Counted from the first letter of the stretch, positions 16,336 to 25,495 are shown. The stretch: 34,477 nt of DNA from JBCCZC01 sp039188505 (GCA_039188505.1 JBCCZC010000009.1:1-34477); one strand, 5' to 3'. The notes: generated by a model not told the origin, from the letters alone. Numbers and translations: made by a program.

Positions 16336-19300
16336 TCAGGATGCCGCCATCCGCTCGGCCTCCGCGATGTCCACGGAAACCAGCCGGGACACGCCGGGCT
16401 CGCGCATGGTCACGCCGAGGAGCTGATGGGCGATGGCCATGGTGATCTTGTTGTGGGTCACCACCACGAACTGAACCTGCTCGGACATGTCGCGAACCAT
16501 ATCCGAAAACCGCCCGACGTTCGCGTCATCAAGCGGCGCGTCGACCTCGTCCAGCATGCAGAACGGTGCCGGGTTGAGCTGGAATATGGCGAAAACGAAG
16601 CTCACGGCCGTCAGCGCCTTCTCGCCACCGGACATCAGGTGGATATTCGAGATCCGCTTGCCCGGCGGTCGGGCCATGATGGCCACGCCGGCCTCGAGCA
16701 GATCGTCGCTGGTCAACTCCAGGAAGGCGTGCCCGCCGCCGAACAGGCGCGGGAACAGGGCCTGCACACCGGTGTTGACGCGATCGAAGGTCTCCTTGAA
16801 GCGGGTCCGCGTCTCCCGGTCGATCTTGCGGATCGCCCGTTCGAGCGTCTCCAGGGCCGTAACGAGGTCCTCGTTCTGGGCGTCGAGGTAGGTCTTGCGC
16901 TCCTGCTCCTGCTCGAACTCCTCGATCGCCGCGAGGTTGACCGGCTCGAGGCGCCGGATGCGGCGTTCGAGGGACTCCAGCTTCTCGGACCAGGCATCCG
17001 CCGACGCGTCATCCGGCAGCGTCTCGAGGATGGCCGCGCGGTCCGCGCCGGCCTGCTCGAGCTGCTCCACCAGCGTCTGTGCCTTCACCCGCAGACCCTC
17101 GCTCTCGAGCCGCTCGTTGCTGACCGCTGTGCGGACCTGTTCGATCTCGGCGTCGATCTCGTGGCGCTTGCGGTCGAGCTGGCGGATGGCCTCGGCCAGG
17201 GCATCGACCTGCGCGCGCGCTTCGTTGAGGCGACCCTCAACGCCAAGGCGGGCCTCCACCATGCCCTCCAGGCGCTGCTCCTCCTCGACCAGCGGCTCAC
17301 CGGTGGTCCGGATCTGCTCCCGGAGCGCCACGCGCCGCTCCTCGAGCTGCTTGATCTGCCCTTGTGTCCGCTCGAGCGCCTGCGCTGTGGACCGCAGCGC
17401 CGAGCGCTTGGTTTCGAGCGCGACGGTCAGCTGCTGGGCCGCTTCGCGCGTGGTCCGGGCTTCAGCGCGGCATTGATCGCGCTCACCAAAGATCGTGACG
17501 CGTCGGCTCTCGAGCGCGCCGCGCTGGCCCTCGAGGTCGGCCATGCGATCCACGGAGGTCTGGAGCCGCTGCCGCGCGTCCCGGACCGCGGCTTGCTCGC
17601 TGTCGACTTCGCCGGTCAGCTGGGTGACCTCCTCGTCGATCCGTGCAGCGCGCGCCCTGACCGCGTCGATGCGCGCCTGACGGCTCTGGATCTGGCCCTC
17701 GAGTTCAGCGACGCGACGCAGGTGCATGTTGAGCTCACCCTGCACCGATTCGCGCTCCGTTTCCGCCGCCGCGAGGGCCTCCTCGCCGGCGCCCAGGGCC
17801 TCCCGGGAGACCTGACCGCGCTCCCCAACCGACTCGCGTTCGGCCCGCAGCTCCTTGATCTCCTGCTCGCGCGCCAGCACGCCTGCGGTGGGCTGATCCC
17901 CGCCGACCCGGAGCCAGGCTCGTCCGCCCCGCAAGCCGCTGCCGCTCGCGATCGACTGGCCGGGATCCAGCGTCGCGCCGGTGGCGGCCACGGGTGCATC
18001 GACTGCCGTGACGCCCGCGAGCAGCTCGCCCAGCACGGCCGGGCCGGTTACGCGCGCCGCCAGGCCGTCGTCGCCTGCCGGACCCTCGCCCGCCGAAGAG
18101 ACCAGCGCGATGCCGCCCTCGGGCCAATCGCCGACGTTCGCCAAGCTCCAGGGATCCGGCACCACGACGGCATCGAGGAACTCGCCGAGGGCCGCCTCCG
18201 CGGCCGCCTCGAAGCCCGCTTCCACGCGGATGACCTGGGCGAGCCGGGGTGCCCTGGCCAGACCGTGCTCCTCGAGCCAGCGGGTTGCGCTCGCCGAATC
18301 GTCACCGAGTGCGGCCTGCTGCAGCGCCTCGAGCGAGCTCAGGCGGCCGGTCACCGTCTGGTGCTGCTCACGCAGTGTGTTGAGCTCCGAGGCCAGCGTC
18401 CGGTTGCGGTCGGCCTGCGCGGCGCCGCGCTCACGGACCTCCGCGAGCCGCTGCTCGAGGGCCTCCTGCCGGTCCCGGGCCGCGTCTCGTTCCGCAACGA
18501 GCTTGCCGAGGCTGTCCTCGAGCTCGCTGGTGTCTAGCGACGTCCGCTCCGCACCGAGGCCCTCGATGCGGCGGCTGCGCTCGTGCAGTGAGCGGTCCAG
18601 TGCTTCGATCCGGGTCCGTTCCACCTCGGTCTCCCGAGAGGATTCGCTCTGCCGGGACGAGAACTCGTTCCACTCCTGCTGCCAGGCCCCTACGGCCTCC
18701 TCCGCATTCGCGTAGCGCTCGGCAACGGATCGCTCCGTTTCCCGCGCCGCTTCCAGCTCGGGCTCACCCCGCGCCAGCTCGTCCTTGAGGGCCTGTAGAT
18801 GGCTCTGGTCCAGATCGACATGGGACGACAGCTCCTGCCACTGCTGCTCGGCCTCGGCCTGCTGCCGGCGCTGGCGCTCCTGCAGATCCTTCCGATGCGC
18901 GATGGCCTGCTCGAGGCGCGCGATCTCGGCACCGACTTCATAGAGCTCGGCCTGAACGTTGCTCGCGTGCTCGCTAGCCTCCGTATGGCGCTCACGGGAG
19001 CCCTCGATTTCGGCCTCTGCCGCACGTAGGCGAGCCAGGGCCTCTTCCAGCAGCGTTTCGCGCTCCGCGAGGCGGCCCTTGCGCTCCTGGAGCGCCGTGT
19101 CGAGGGCCTGCCACCGCAACGTTGCCAGCTCGGCCTCGCGCTGACGGTATTCGGCCTTCAGCGTCTTGTAGCGCTCGGCCTGCTTCGCCTGGCGCTGCAG
19201 GTGCTCGAGGTGTTTGTCGACCTCCGCCCGCAGATCCTCGAGGCGGGCGAGATTCTCACGCGTGTGCCGGATCCGATTCTCCGTTTCCCGGCGACGCTCC

Positions 19301-19821
19301 TTGTACTTGGAGATCCCCGCCGCCTCCTCGAGGTAGGTGCGGATTTCCTCGGGCTTGGCCTCGACGATCCGCGAGATCATTCCCTGCTCGATGATGGAGT
19401 AGCTGCGGGGACCCAAGCCCGTGCCCAGAAAAATGTCGGTGATGTCCCGGCGCCGGCAGCGCGTGCCGTTGAGGTAGTAGAGCGACTGACCGTCGCGGCT
19501 GACCTGGCGCTTGATCGCGATCTCGGCGTAGCTGGCGTACTCCCCGCCGGCGGACCCGTCGCTGTTGTCGAACAGCAGCTCTACGGTGGCGGTACCCACG
19601 GGCTTCCGGGCACTCGAACCATTGAAGATCACGTCGGCCATCGACTCGCCGCGCAGCAGCCGCGCCGAGGATTCGCCCATCACCCAGCGCACGGCGTCGA
19701 TAATGTTCGACTTGCCGCAGCCGTTCGGGCCCACGACACCGATGAGGTTGCTCGGCAGATGGAAGGTCGTGCCGTCGACGAAGGACTTGAAGCCCGCGAT
19801 GCGAATCGTCTTCAGGCGCAT
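16336..19821 (-). CDS. smc: Chromosome segregation ATPase SMC
   Basis: A 1161-residue condensin subunit. The N-terminal head has Walker A GPNGCGKS (31-38). Two long charged coiled-coil arms flank a hinge in the middle (around residues 500-640, rich in Gly and Ala). The C-terminal head has the ABC signature LMSGGEKALTAVSF and Walker B CMLDEVDAPLDDANV. SMC compacts and separates chromosomes as a dimer with ScpA and ScpB, which are not in this window. It is the first gene of the smc-zipA-ligA operon, and the ATG at 19821 lies 35 bases from a 16-bp perfect palindrome. A long open frame on the opposite strand is a shadow. Confidence 0.98.
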   Translation of the reverse strand: MRLKTIRIAGFKSFVDGTTFHLPSNLIGVVGPNGCGKSNIIDAVRWVMGESSARLLRGESMADVIFNGSSARKPVGTATVELLFDNSDGSAGGEYASYAEIAIKRQVSRDGQSLYYLNGTRCRRRDITDIFLGTGLGPRSYSIIEQGMISRIVEAKPEEIRTYLEEAAGISKYKERRRETENRIRHTRENLARLEDLRAEVDKHLEHLQRQAKQAERYKTLKAEYRQREAELATLRWQALDTALQERKGRLAERETLLEEALARLRAAEAEIEGSRERHTEASEHASNVQAELYEVGAEIARLEQAIAHRKDLQERQRRQQAEAEQQWQELSSHVDLDQSHLQALKDELARGEPELEAARETERSVAERYANAEEAVGAWQQEWNEFSSRQSESSRETEVERTRIEALDRSLHERSRRIEGLGAERTSLDTSELEDSLGKLVAERDAARDRQEALEQRLAEVRERGAAQADRNRTLASELNTLREQHQTVTGRLSSLEALQQAALGDDSASATRWLEEHGLARAPRLAQVIRVEAGFEAAAEAALGEFLDAVVVPDPWSLANVGDWPEGGIALVSSAGEGPAGDDGLAARVTGPAVLGELLAGVTAVDAPVAATGATLDPGQSIASGSGLRGGRAWLRVGGDQPTAGVLAREQEIKELRAERESVGERGQVSREALGAGEEALAAAETERESVQGELNMHLRRVAELEGQIQSRQARIDAVRARAARIDEEVTQLTGEVDSEQAAVRDARQRLQTSVDRMADLEGQRGALESRRVTIFGERDQCRAEARTTREAAQQLTVALETKRSALRSTAQALERTQGQIKQLEERRVALREQIRTTGEPLVEEEQRLEGMVEARLGVEGRLNEARAQVDALAEAIRQLDRKRHEIDAEIEQVRTAVSNERLESEGLRVKAQTLVEQLEQAGADRAAILETLPDDASADAWSEKLESLERRIRRLEPVNLAAIEEFEQEQERKTYLDAQNEDLVTALETLERAIRKIDRETRTRFKETFDRVNTGVQALFPRLFGGGHAFLELTSDDLLEAGVAIMARPPGKRISNIHLMSGGEKALTAVSFVFAIFQLNPAPFCMLDEVDAPLDDANVGRFSDMVRDMSEQVQFVVVTHNKITMAIAHQLLGVTMREPGVSRLVSVDIAEAERMAAS

Positions 19822-19855
19822 CGGCGGGACCCGGTTTGCGGCGCTGGGACAGGCC

Positions 19856-19871
19856 CGCGTTCGCGAACGCG
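19856..19871. repeat. 16-bp perfect palindrome upstream of smc
   Basis: CGCGTTCGCGAACGCG is identical to its reverse complement. It lies in the 212-bp region between the divergent smc and queF genes, 34 bases before the smc start. With no loop it is better suited to bind a dimeric regulator than to form a hairpin. It does not match parS or LexA consensus. In DNA this GC-rich a chance palindrome of this length is not very rare. Confidence 0.5.
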
Positions 19872-20033
19872 CGACGGGCTGGGCTGGACGGTCGTGTTCA
19901 AGGAGACGGCGGTCTGGGTGCTGACGGGCATGGGGAATGGCGCAGAATGCGCAATCCGCAGCCGTTTGTCCACGATTGCTTCATTTGCGATTGTCTATTA
20001 CCTTCGCCGCCCATTTTTGACGGAATCTCCAGC

Positions 20034-20429
20034 ATGAGCACCCAACCTTCGAAGGACCTCGAGACCTTCCCCAACCCGCAGCCGGAGCGGGATTTCACGA
20101 TCCGGATTCGCGTCCCCGAGTTCACCTGCCTGTGCCCCAAGACCGGTCAGCCGGATTTCGCGACGCTGCACATCGACTACATCGCCGATGAGCGCTGCGT
20201 CGAGCTGAAGTCCCTGAAGCTCTACATGTGGTCGTACCGCGACGAGGGCGCCTTCCACGAGGCCGTGACCAACCGCATCCTCGACGATCTCGTCGCCGCC
20301 ACGGACCCGCGCTTTATGCGCCTGACCGCCGAGTGGTACGTCCGCGGGGGCGTGTACACCACCGTGATCGCCGAGCACCGCAAGCCAGGCTGGCAGGCGC
20401 CGGAGAAGGTCGAGCTGCCGGGCGGGTGA
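20034..20429 (+). CDS. queF: NADPH-dependent 7-cyano-7-deazaguanine reductase, short type
   Basis: A 131-residue enzyme reducing preQ0 to preQ1 in queuosine biosynthesis. FTCLCPKTGQPD carries the thioimide-forming Cys34 and the catalytic Asp41. ELKSLKLYMWSYRDE is the preQ0-binding signature, and FHEAVTNRILDDL follows as in the family. The length corresponds to the single-domain YkvM-type enzyme rather than the duplicated E. coli type. The ATG at 20034 is chosen since the conserved protein begins there; the frame continues upstream without homology. Only a weak GGAAT precedes it. I see no preQ1 riboswitch in the 212-bp leader region. Confidence 0.95.
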   Translation: MSTQPSKDLETFPNPQPERDFTIRIRVPEFTCLCPKTGQPDFATLHIDYIADERCVELKSLKLYMWSYRDEGAFHEAVTNRILDDLVAATDPRFMRLTAEWYVRGGVYTTVIAEHRKPGWQAPEKVELPGG

Positions 20430-20510
20430 GACGCTCTGGTACGCCATCCACGTGAAACGCTTGGATGAGTAGTCGCTTGCGACCCTGGGCGTGCGTGCGA
20501 GAATGCAGTG

Positions 20511-20882
20511 ATGAGTGTGCCATTTCACTGCTGGCAGTGCGGTCAGGCGCTCACCGGCATGATCCTGCCGGTGTCGCGTCGCGAGGCGTGCCGGGCCTGT
20601 AATGCGGAGATCCACGTCTGTCGCATGTGCGTGCACTTCCGGGCCAACCGGATGATCGCCTGCGCCGAGGAACGCGCGGAGGATGTCAGCAATCGGGAAC
20701 TCGCGAATTTCTGCGACTACTTTGCCCCGAACCCGGGCGCCTGGCAGGGCGCGACCGAAACGGCGACGGACGCGGCGCGCGATCAGCTCGAGGCCCTTTT
20801 CGGTGGCGACACGCCGGAGCCCGCCAAACCGGACGACGCGAGACAGGCCCTGGACGACCTGTTCAAGGGTGCGAACGAATAG
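20511..20882 (+). CDS. Small eight-cysteine zinc-ribbon-like protein
   Basis: A 123-residue soluble protein. Eight cysteines lie in the first 70 residues: CWQC (7-10), CRAC (27-30), CRMC (37-40), Cys51 and Cys68, enough for two metal sites. The segment IHVCRMCVHF and the following NFCDYFAPNPGAW are conserved in an unnamed proteobacterial family as I remember it. The C-terminal half is acidic and ends in a short helix (ARQALDDLFKG). The function is unknown. ATG at 20511 is preferred over the adjacent in-frame GTG at 20508; the ribosome binding site is weak. It follows queF after 81 bases in the same direction. Confidence 0.75.
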   Translation: MSVPFHCWQCGQALTGMILPVSRREACRACNAEIHVCRMCVHFRANRMIACAEERAEDVSNRELANFCDYFAPNPGAWQGATETATDAARDQLEALFGGDTPEPAKPDDARQALDDLFKGANE

Positions 20883-20884
20883 GA

Positions 20885-20903
20885 CCCGGCCAGCGGCGCC
20901 GGG
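20885..20903. terminator. Possible hairpin terminator between convergent genes
   Basis: CCCGGC and GCCGGG form a six-base stem around a seven-base loop. It starts two bases after the stop of the zinc-ribbon gene and ends 15 bases before the stop of the AAA ATPase gene. There is no T-run, so it is only a candidate. Confidence 0.35.
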
Positions 20904-20918
20904 GGCCCTTGGCGACGC

Positions 20919-22403
20919 TCAATCCGCCGGAACGGTCCGGCTCGACGCCCAGTGCCGCAGCGCCGCGATGCGCTCCGCCATCACGACCGAGAGCGGTCGC
21001 GTGCTGGTGATCGCCTCCAGTACGGCCTCCTGCGCCACCGGCACGTCCTCGGCCAACGCCGAATAGAGCGCGGACACCACCGCCTGCTCGATCTCGGCTC
21101 CGGAGAAGCCCTCGCTGGCCTCCCCCAGTGCCGCCAGGTCAAAATCCTCCACGTCGAGGCCGCGCTTGCCCAGATGGATCGCGAAGATACGCTCGCGGAC
21201 CGGCGGCTTGGGCAGATCGACGAAGAAGATCTCGTCGAAGCGACCCTTTCTCACCAGCTCCGGCGGCAGCGCCTCGATATCGTTGGCGGTCGCCACGAGA
21301 AAGACCGGCTGCTCGCGCTCGGCCATCCAGGTCAGCAGCGTTCCGAGGATGCGCTTCGAGGTGCCGGAATCGGAGTCGGTGACCGAGATGCCCTTCTCGA
21401 TCTCATCGATCCAGAGGACGCAGGGGGCCATGATCTCCGCGCTCGAGAGCGACTCCCGCAGGTTGCGCTCGGTCTCGCCGTGGTACTTGTTGTAGAGCGA
21501 GCCGAAGTCCAGACGCAGCAGCGGCATGCCGAAGCCCGCCGCGACCGCCTTGGCCGCAAGCGACTTGCCGCAGCCCTGCACGCCGAGGAGCAGCACGCCC
21601 TTCGGCGGATCGAGCTTCAGGTCCCCGCCGTGGCCGTGCATCACCTTGCGGCGGTCGAGGAGCCATTTCTTGAGATGAGTCAGGCCGGCGATGTCATCGA
21701 ACTCCACCAGCTCGAATTCGTAGCTGAGGACGCCGCCCCGGTTCAGCAGCTTGAACTTCTGCTGCATCACCTTCTCGATGTCCGAGTCGGTGATGGCTCC
21801 GTCGTTGTAGATGACCTTCCGCGCCAGCTTCCGCGCATCCTCGAGGGCCAGGCCCTGCAGGTTCTTCACCAGCGTGTCGAGGCTCTTCTTGTTGACCTTG
21901 ACGCGCCGACCGTCGTTTTCCCGGGACCAGCGAAAGGCCTCCTCCTTCACGAGCTGATCGAGGGTCTTCTCGTCGGGCATCGACAGCTCGATCTGGGCGG
22001 CGTGGTACTGCAGTTCGGTGGGCAGCTTCAGGCGCGGACTGATGAGCACCACCGTGTGCTCGAGTCCGTTCTGCCGCAGGACGATCTCCCGCAGCTTGCG
22101 AATGTTGAGCGGATCCGCCAGGTAGGGGTGAAAGTCGAGCAGCAGGAAGATCGACGGCTCGGTTGCGTGCGCCATCTTCTGCAGGAGCACCTCCGGTTCC
22201 TTGCACTCATCTGCGCCGAAGCTGGCAACGTCCAGATCGATCCGGCGCATGCCGGTGGTCGCGCTCCAGCGGTACATCGGCCGTAGCACGTCACTCAGGA
22301 CCCGGCGGAACAGCTCGACCGCCCGCTTCTCCTCGTGCGTCTCGATGACGACCAGTGGAGTGCCCGACTGGATCAGCAGCCGGATATCGCCCTCTTTGCT
22401 CAT
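20919..22403 (-). CDS. AAA+ ATPase, Ycf46-like
   Basis: A 494-residue ATPase. The N-terminal half (1-220) is an inactive-looking nucleotide-binding fold containing LVVIETHEEKRA and IFLLLDFHPYL. The C-terminal AAA module has Walker A GVQGCGKS (274-281), Walker B CVLWIDEIEKG (Asp333, Glu334), sensor 1 Asn374 and arginine fingers near Arg385/Arg388. This matches the Ycf46 type found in cyanobacteria, plastids and many proteobacteria, whose role is poorly defined. The ATG at 22403 is preceded by GAGGAG at five bases and overlaps the transporter stop as ATGA; an open frame further upstream is a shadow. Confidence 0.9.
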   Translation of the reverse strand: MSKEGDIRLLIQSGTPLVVIETHEEKRAVELFRRVLSDVLRPMYRWSATTGMRRIDLDVASFGADECKEPEVLLQKMAHATEPSIFLLLDFHPYLADPLNIRKLREIVLRQNGLEHTVVLISPRLKLPTELQYHAAQIELSMPDEKTLDQLVKEEAFRWSRENDGRRVKVNKKSLDTLVKNLQGLALEDARKLARKVIYNDGAITDSDIEKVMQQKFKLLNRGGVLSYEFELVEFDDIAGLTHLKKWLLDRRKVMHGHGGDLKLDPPKGVLLLGVQGCGKSLAAKAVAAGFGMPLLRLDFGSLYNKYHGETERNLRESLSSAEIMAPCVLWIDEIEKGISVTDSDSGTSKRILGTLLTWMAEREQPVFLVATANDIEALPPELVRKGRFDEIFFVDLPKPPVRERIFAIHLGKRGLDVEDFDLAALGEASEGFSGAEIEQAVVSALYSALAEDVPVAQEAVLEAITSTRPLSVVMAERIAALRHWASSRTVPAD

Positions 22404-23290
22404 GGACTCCTCGAGCGTCGGTTTGCAATGTAGATGCCCAGCAGGACCAGCAGGGCACCGACCAGATCGCCGCCGTCGGTGGGCCGCGCAAAGAAGATGA
22501 TATCCCACAGGAAGGACAGCGCGGGCTGCAGCAGCAGAAACAGGCCGACGATCGCCGCCGGCAGACGTGGCATGGCCCGGGTGATCAGCATCCAACCGAC
22601 CACCTGGCAGAGCAGCCCGTAGGCCAGTAGGGCGCCCCAGGTCTTGCTGTTCGGCACCGCGAATCCGTGCCCCTCGTAGAGCGTCAGCGCCGCCAGCATC
22701 GCAGCGCAGAAGACCGACATGAGGGCGAGGTTGGCCGGTGGCGAAAGCGAGGAGGCGGCGCCTTGAGCTGCCCGCATGCTCAGAATGAACGACGAGTAGG
22801 CCGCAGCGGTGAGCAGCCCGAGGAGCACGCCCAGCCGGTACTGCGGCCCCAGCGATCCCCAGTCGATACCGACGAGGATCCAGATCCCCGCAAACGCCGC
22901 CAGGACTCCGACGGCAAAATTGAGGCCGACCTTCTCGCGATAGAACAGCCAGCCGATCGTCGCCAGCACGAAGATCTGAAAGTTGGCCAGCAGCGTCGCG
23001 AGGCCCGGGCCGATGTAGACGATGCTGCGATGCCAGAGGTAGAGGTCAAGGGCAAAGAACAGCGCCACGGGCACGAAGCGCAGGGCGTAGCGGGCGTCGA
23101 GCCAGAGGCGACGCCGCTGCAGCAGGCAGAGCACGATCAGACCGACCGCACCGATCGCCATGCGATAGAACGCGGAGACGGTCGGCTCGACGTCCGCGAC
23201 CTTCACCCACGGCGCCGACGTGCTGATCATGACCGCTCCCACGAGCATGCTCAGCACCGCACCCAGATCCCGCTGTCCTGCACCGACCAT
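22400..23290 (-). CDS. EamA/DMT-superfamily transporter
   Basis: A 296-residue integral membrane protein with about ten helices arranged as two EamA repeats (roughly 10-150 and 155-290). Typical features are SAPWVKVADVEPTVSAFYRM in the first repeat, LYLWHRSIVYIGPGLATLL, and the second-repeat end LPAAIVGLFLLLQPALSFLWD. Such proteins usually export amino acids or other metabolites; the substrate is not predictable. ATG at 23290 with GGAAGG upstream is preferred; an ATG five codons earlier (23305) is possible. It is transcribed divergently from the MscS-type gene and coupled to the AAA ATPase gene. Confidence 0.88.
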   Translation of the reverse strand: MVGAGQRDLGAVLSMLVGAVMISTSAPWVKVADVEPTVSAFYRMAIGAVGLIVLCLLQRRRLWLDARYALRFVPVALFFALDLYLWHRSIVYIGPGLATLLANFQIFVLATIGWLFYREKVGLNFAVGVLAAFAGIWILVGIDWGSLGPQYRLGVLLGLLTAAAYSSFILSMRAAQGAASSLSPPANLALMSVFCAAMLAALTLYEGHGFAVPNSKTWGALLAYGLLCQVVGWMLITRAMPRLPAAIVGLFLLLQPALSFLWDIIFFARPTDGGDLVGALLVLLGIYIANRRSRSP

Positions 23291-23412
23291 GGCGCGCCCT
23301 TCCATCCGTTCTTGGCCGACCCGAGGGCCGCTCACCCTGTTCGCGCTCCGCGCAGAGCGCGGCAGCATAACGGCATTGGCGCGCCGGGGAAACGTCTCCA
23401 CCGTCGTGCCCC

Positions 23413-23418
23413 TATAAT
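23413..23418 (+). promoter_or_regulatory. Perfect TATAAT -10 box for the small mscS gene
   Basis: TATAAT occurs 33 bases before the GTG start in the 160-bp divergent region. No good TTGACA-like element lies 17 bp upstream, so the promoter may need an activator. The position fits a short leader. Confidence 0.5.
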
Positions 23419-23450
23419 CGGCAGCATTGACGGCCGGAACCGGGGACACC

Positions 23451-24629
23451 GTGCAGCAATCCGAACAGCCCACGACGAGCGAGGCGCCTGCCTCGTCCCC
23501 GGACCTGGTGCGGGACTTTGCCAGCGATCTCCAGGCCCGTAACTGGATCCCCGAGGTGCTGCACCCCTATCTGGACTGGCTGGCGCAGTATCCGCTGCTC
23601 GGCGCCGCCATCATCGTGGCGGCGGGCTATGTCGTCGCCCGTACCATCCTCTTCGTCATCACCTTCACCCTGTCGCACCTCACGCGGCGAACGCGGAGCG
23701 AATTCGACGACAAGGTCCTGCAGCTGCTTTCGCGCCCCCTCTTCGCGACGATCTTCTTGGCCTTCCTGGGGCTCGCCGTCCTGCGCCTCGACCTGAGCGA
23801 CGCCCTGACGTTCGCGCTGCTGCGCCTCCTGACGACGCTGGTGGTCCTCTACTGGATTTCTGCGGCTTTTCCGGTGATGGCGCTCATCCTCGAACGTGCC
23901 GCCCATTGGCAGGATCGGCTGCCGCTGATCCAGGACCGGACGCTGCCGCTCTTCGACATTCTCTGCAAGCTGCTCGTCTTCCTCACCGGCACCTGGGCAA
24001 TCCTGCAGGTCTGGAACATCGACGCCACGGCCTGGCTGGCGTCCGCTGGCGTCATCGGTATCGCGGTGGGCTTTGCGGCCAAGGACACGCTTGCCAACCT
24101 CTTCTCCGGCGTGTTCATCGTCGCCGACGCGCCCTACAAGATCGGCGACTACATCAACCTCGATTCGGGCGAGCGCGGCATGGTGACCCATGTCGGCCTG
24201 CGCAGCACGCGCATCCTGACGCGTGACGATGTCGAGATCACCGTTCCCAACGCGGTCATGGGCGGCGCGAAGATCATCAACGAGGCCGGCGGTCGCTGGG
24301 AGAAGATGCGCGTGCGCATCAAGGTCGGCGTGGCCTACGGTTCCGACGCGGACCGCGTTGTCGACGTACTCAAGGCAATCGCCGGTGATCACAGCGATGT
24401 CTGCCGCGAGCCGGAGCCGAGGGTCCGCCTGCGGGAGCTCGGCGAGTACGGGCTCAGGTTCGAACTCCTGTGCTGGATCGAGCAGCCCGTGCAGCGAGGC
24501 AAGGTCAGCCACCAGCTGCTGATGACGGTCTACAAGCGGTTCGCCGAGGAAGGCATCCAGATTCCGTTTCCGCAGCGAGACGTCCACGTGCGGACGGTCC
24601 CCGAGGGGCTTCAGTCATCGCCGGACTGA
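23451..24629 (+). CDS. MscS-family mechanosensitive channel
   Basis: A 392-residue channel with about four or five membrane helices. The pore helix region reads GVIGIAVGFAAKDTLANLFSG, followed by the beta domain (KIGDYINLDSGERGMVTHVGLRSTRI in parts, VEITVPNAVM). The C-terminal alpha/beta vestibule ends with IPFPQRDVHVRT. These channels release solutes on osmotic downshock. The GTG at 23451 follows GGGGA at a good distance and is preferred over an in-frame TTG at 23427. It ends by overlapping the convergent folP gene tail to tail by 19 bases. Confidence 0.92.
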   Translation: MQQSEQPTTSEAPASSPDLVRDFASDLQARNWIPEVLHPYLDWLAQYPLLGAAIIVAAGYVVARTILFVITFTLSHLTRRTRSEFDDKVLQLLSRPLFATIFLAFLGLAVLRLDLSDALTFALLRLLTTLVVLYWISAAFPVMALILERAAHWQDRLPLIQDRTLPLFDILCKLLVFLTGTWAILQVWNIDATAWLASAGVIGIAVGFAAKDTLANLFSGVFIVADAPYKIGDYINLDSGERGMVTHVGLRSTRILTRDDVEITVPNAVMGGAKIINEAGGRWEKMRVRIKVGVAYGSDADRVVDVLKAIAGDHSDVCREPEPRVRLRELGEYGLRFELLCWIEQPVQRGKVSHQLLMTVYKRFAEEGIQIPFPQRDVHVRTVPEGLQSSPD

Positions 24630-25474
24630 GGGATTCCATCGGCTGAAGCGGCCCGGACTGCGGCCCGCACCCGGAGCGCGTCAACGGTGGGCGCGACGTC
24701 GTGGGTTCGGATGATCCGGGCGCCTCGGTCCGCGGAGAGCATGGCCGCCGCCAGGCCACCCGCGAGCCGCTCGTCCACGTCCCTGCCCAGGAGCTGCCCG
24801 AACATCGACTTTCGGGAAACGCCGACCAGCACGGGGGCCCCAAGGGTGGCAAATTCGCCGATGGCTCCGAGCAGTATCAGGTTGTGTTCGAGGCGCTTGC
24901 CGAAGCCGAAGCCGGGGTCGAGGATCAGCTGCTCGATGCCCGCCCGCCGGCAGGCATCGGCACGACCGGCGAGGAAGCGATGAACGTCGGCCACCACATT
25001 CTCGTAGCGGGGATTGGCCTGCATGGTGCGCGGCTCCCCCTGCATGTGCATGAGGCAGACCGGGAGACCGGTTGCCGCAGCCGCCGCGAGGGCGCCGGGA
25101 CGCCGGAGCGCGTAGACGTCATTGATGATGCCGGCGCCGGCTGCCGCCGCCGCTCGCATCACCTCGGGCTTGCTGGTGTCGATGGAGATCGGCACGTCGA
25201 TGGCCGGCGCCAGCGCCTCCACGACCGGGATCACGCGCCGGAGCTCGTCCTCGACGCTCACTTCCGCGGCTCCGGGGCGCGTCGACTCGCCGCCGACATC
25301 GATGATTGCCGCGCCTTCCGCGACCATCTCGCGGGCGCGCGTCACGGCATCGCCGTACGCCAGGTGTCGTCCGCCGTCGGAGAAGGAATCCGGGGTGACG
25401 TTGAGGATCCCCATCACGACCGGTTCGCCGACCGACAGCGTATGGCGTCCCGCTGCAAGCGTTGCCTGGTTCAT
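24611..25474 (-). CDS. folP: Dihydropteroate synthase
   Basis: A 287-residue folate-pathway enzyme joining p-aminobenzoate and dihydropterin pyrophosphate. It has both family signatures, MGILNVTPDSFSDGG (21-35) and DVGGESTRPGA, then ISIDTSKPEV, INDVYALR, LMHMQGEP, LDPGFGFGKRLEHN, GVSRKSMFG and a final RTHDV. The ATG at 25474 is chosen by homology; the in-frame extension upstream runs through the terminator hairpin. It follows ftsH, as is usual in gammaproteobacteria, but the expected downstream glmM is absent. Instead the convergent mscS gene overlaps its last 19 bases. Confidence 0.97.
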   Translation of the reverse strand: MNQATLAAGRHTLSVGEPVVMGILNVTPDSFSDGGRHLAYGDAVTRAREMVAEGAAIIDVGGESTRPGAAEVSVEDELRRVIPVVEALAPAIDVPISIDTSKPEVMRAAAAAGAGIINDVYALRRPGALAAAAATGLPVCLMHMQGEPRTMQANPRYENVVADVHRFLAGRADACRRAGIEQLILDPGFGFGKRLEHNLILLGAIGEFATLGAPVLVGVSRKSMFGQLLGRDVDERLAGGLAAAMLSADRGARIIRTHDVAPTVDALRVRAAVRAASADGIPQSGDD

Positions 25475-25495
25475 GGACAACCCCCGGAAAAGGAA

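Noticed and set aside
16426..18537. 703-codon open frame on the plus strand opposite smc
   Set aside because: It is the mirror of a GC-rich coding frame, has Arg/Leu/Ala-biased composition, no ribosome binding site and no recognisable domain; smc is certain.
19856..19871. parS or LexA site
   Set aside because: The palindrome CGCGTTCGCGAACGCG differs from both consensus sequences at most positions.
19822..20033. preQ1 riboswitch before queF
   Set aside because: No sequence or fold resembling the compact preQ1 aptamers is visible in the leader.
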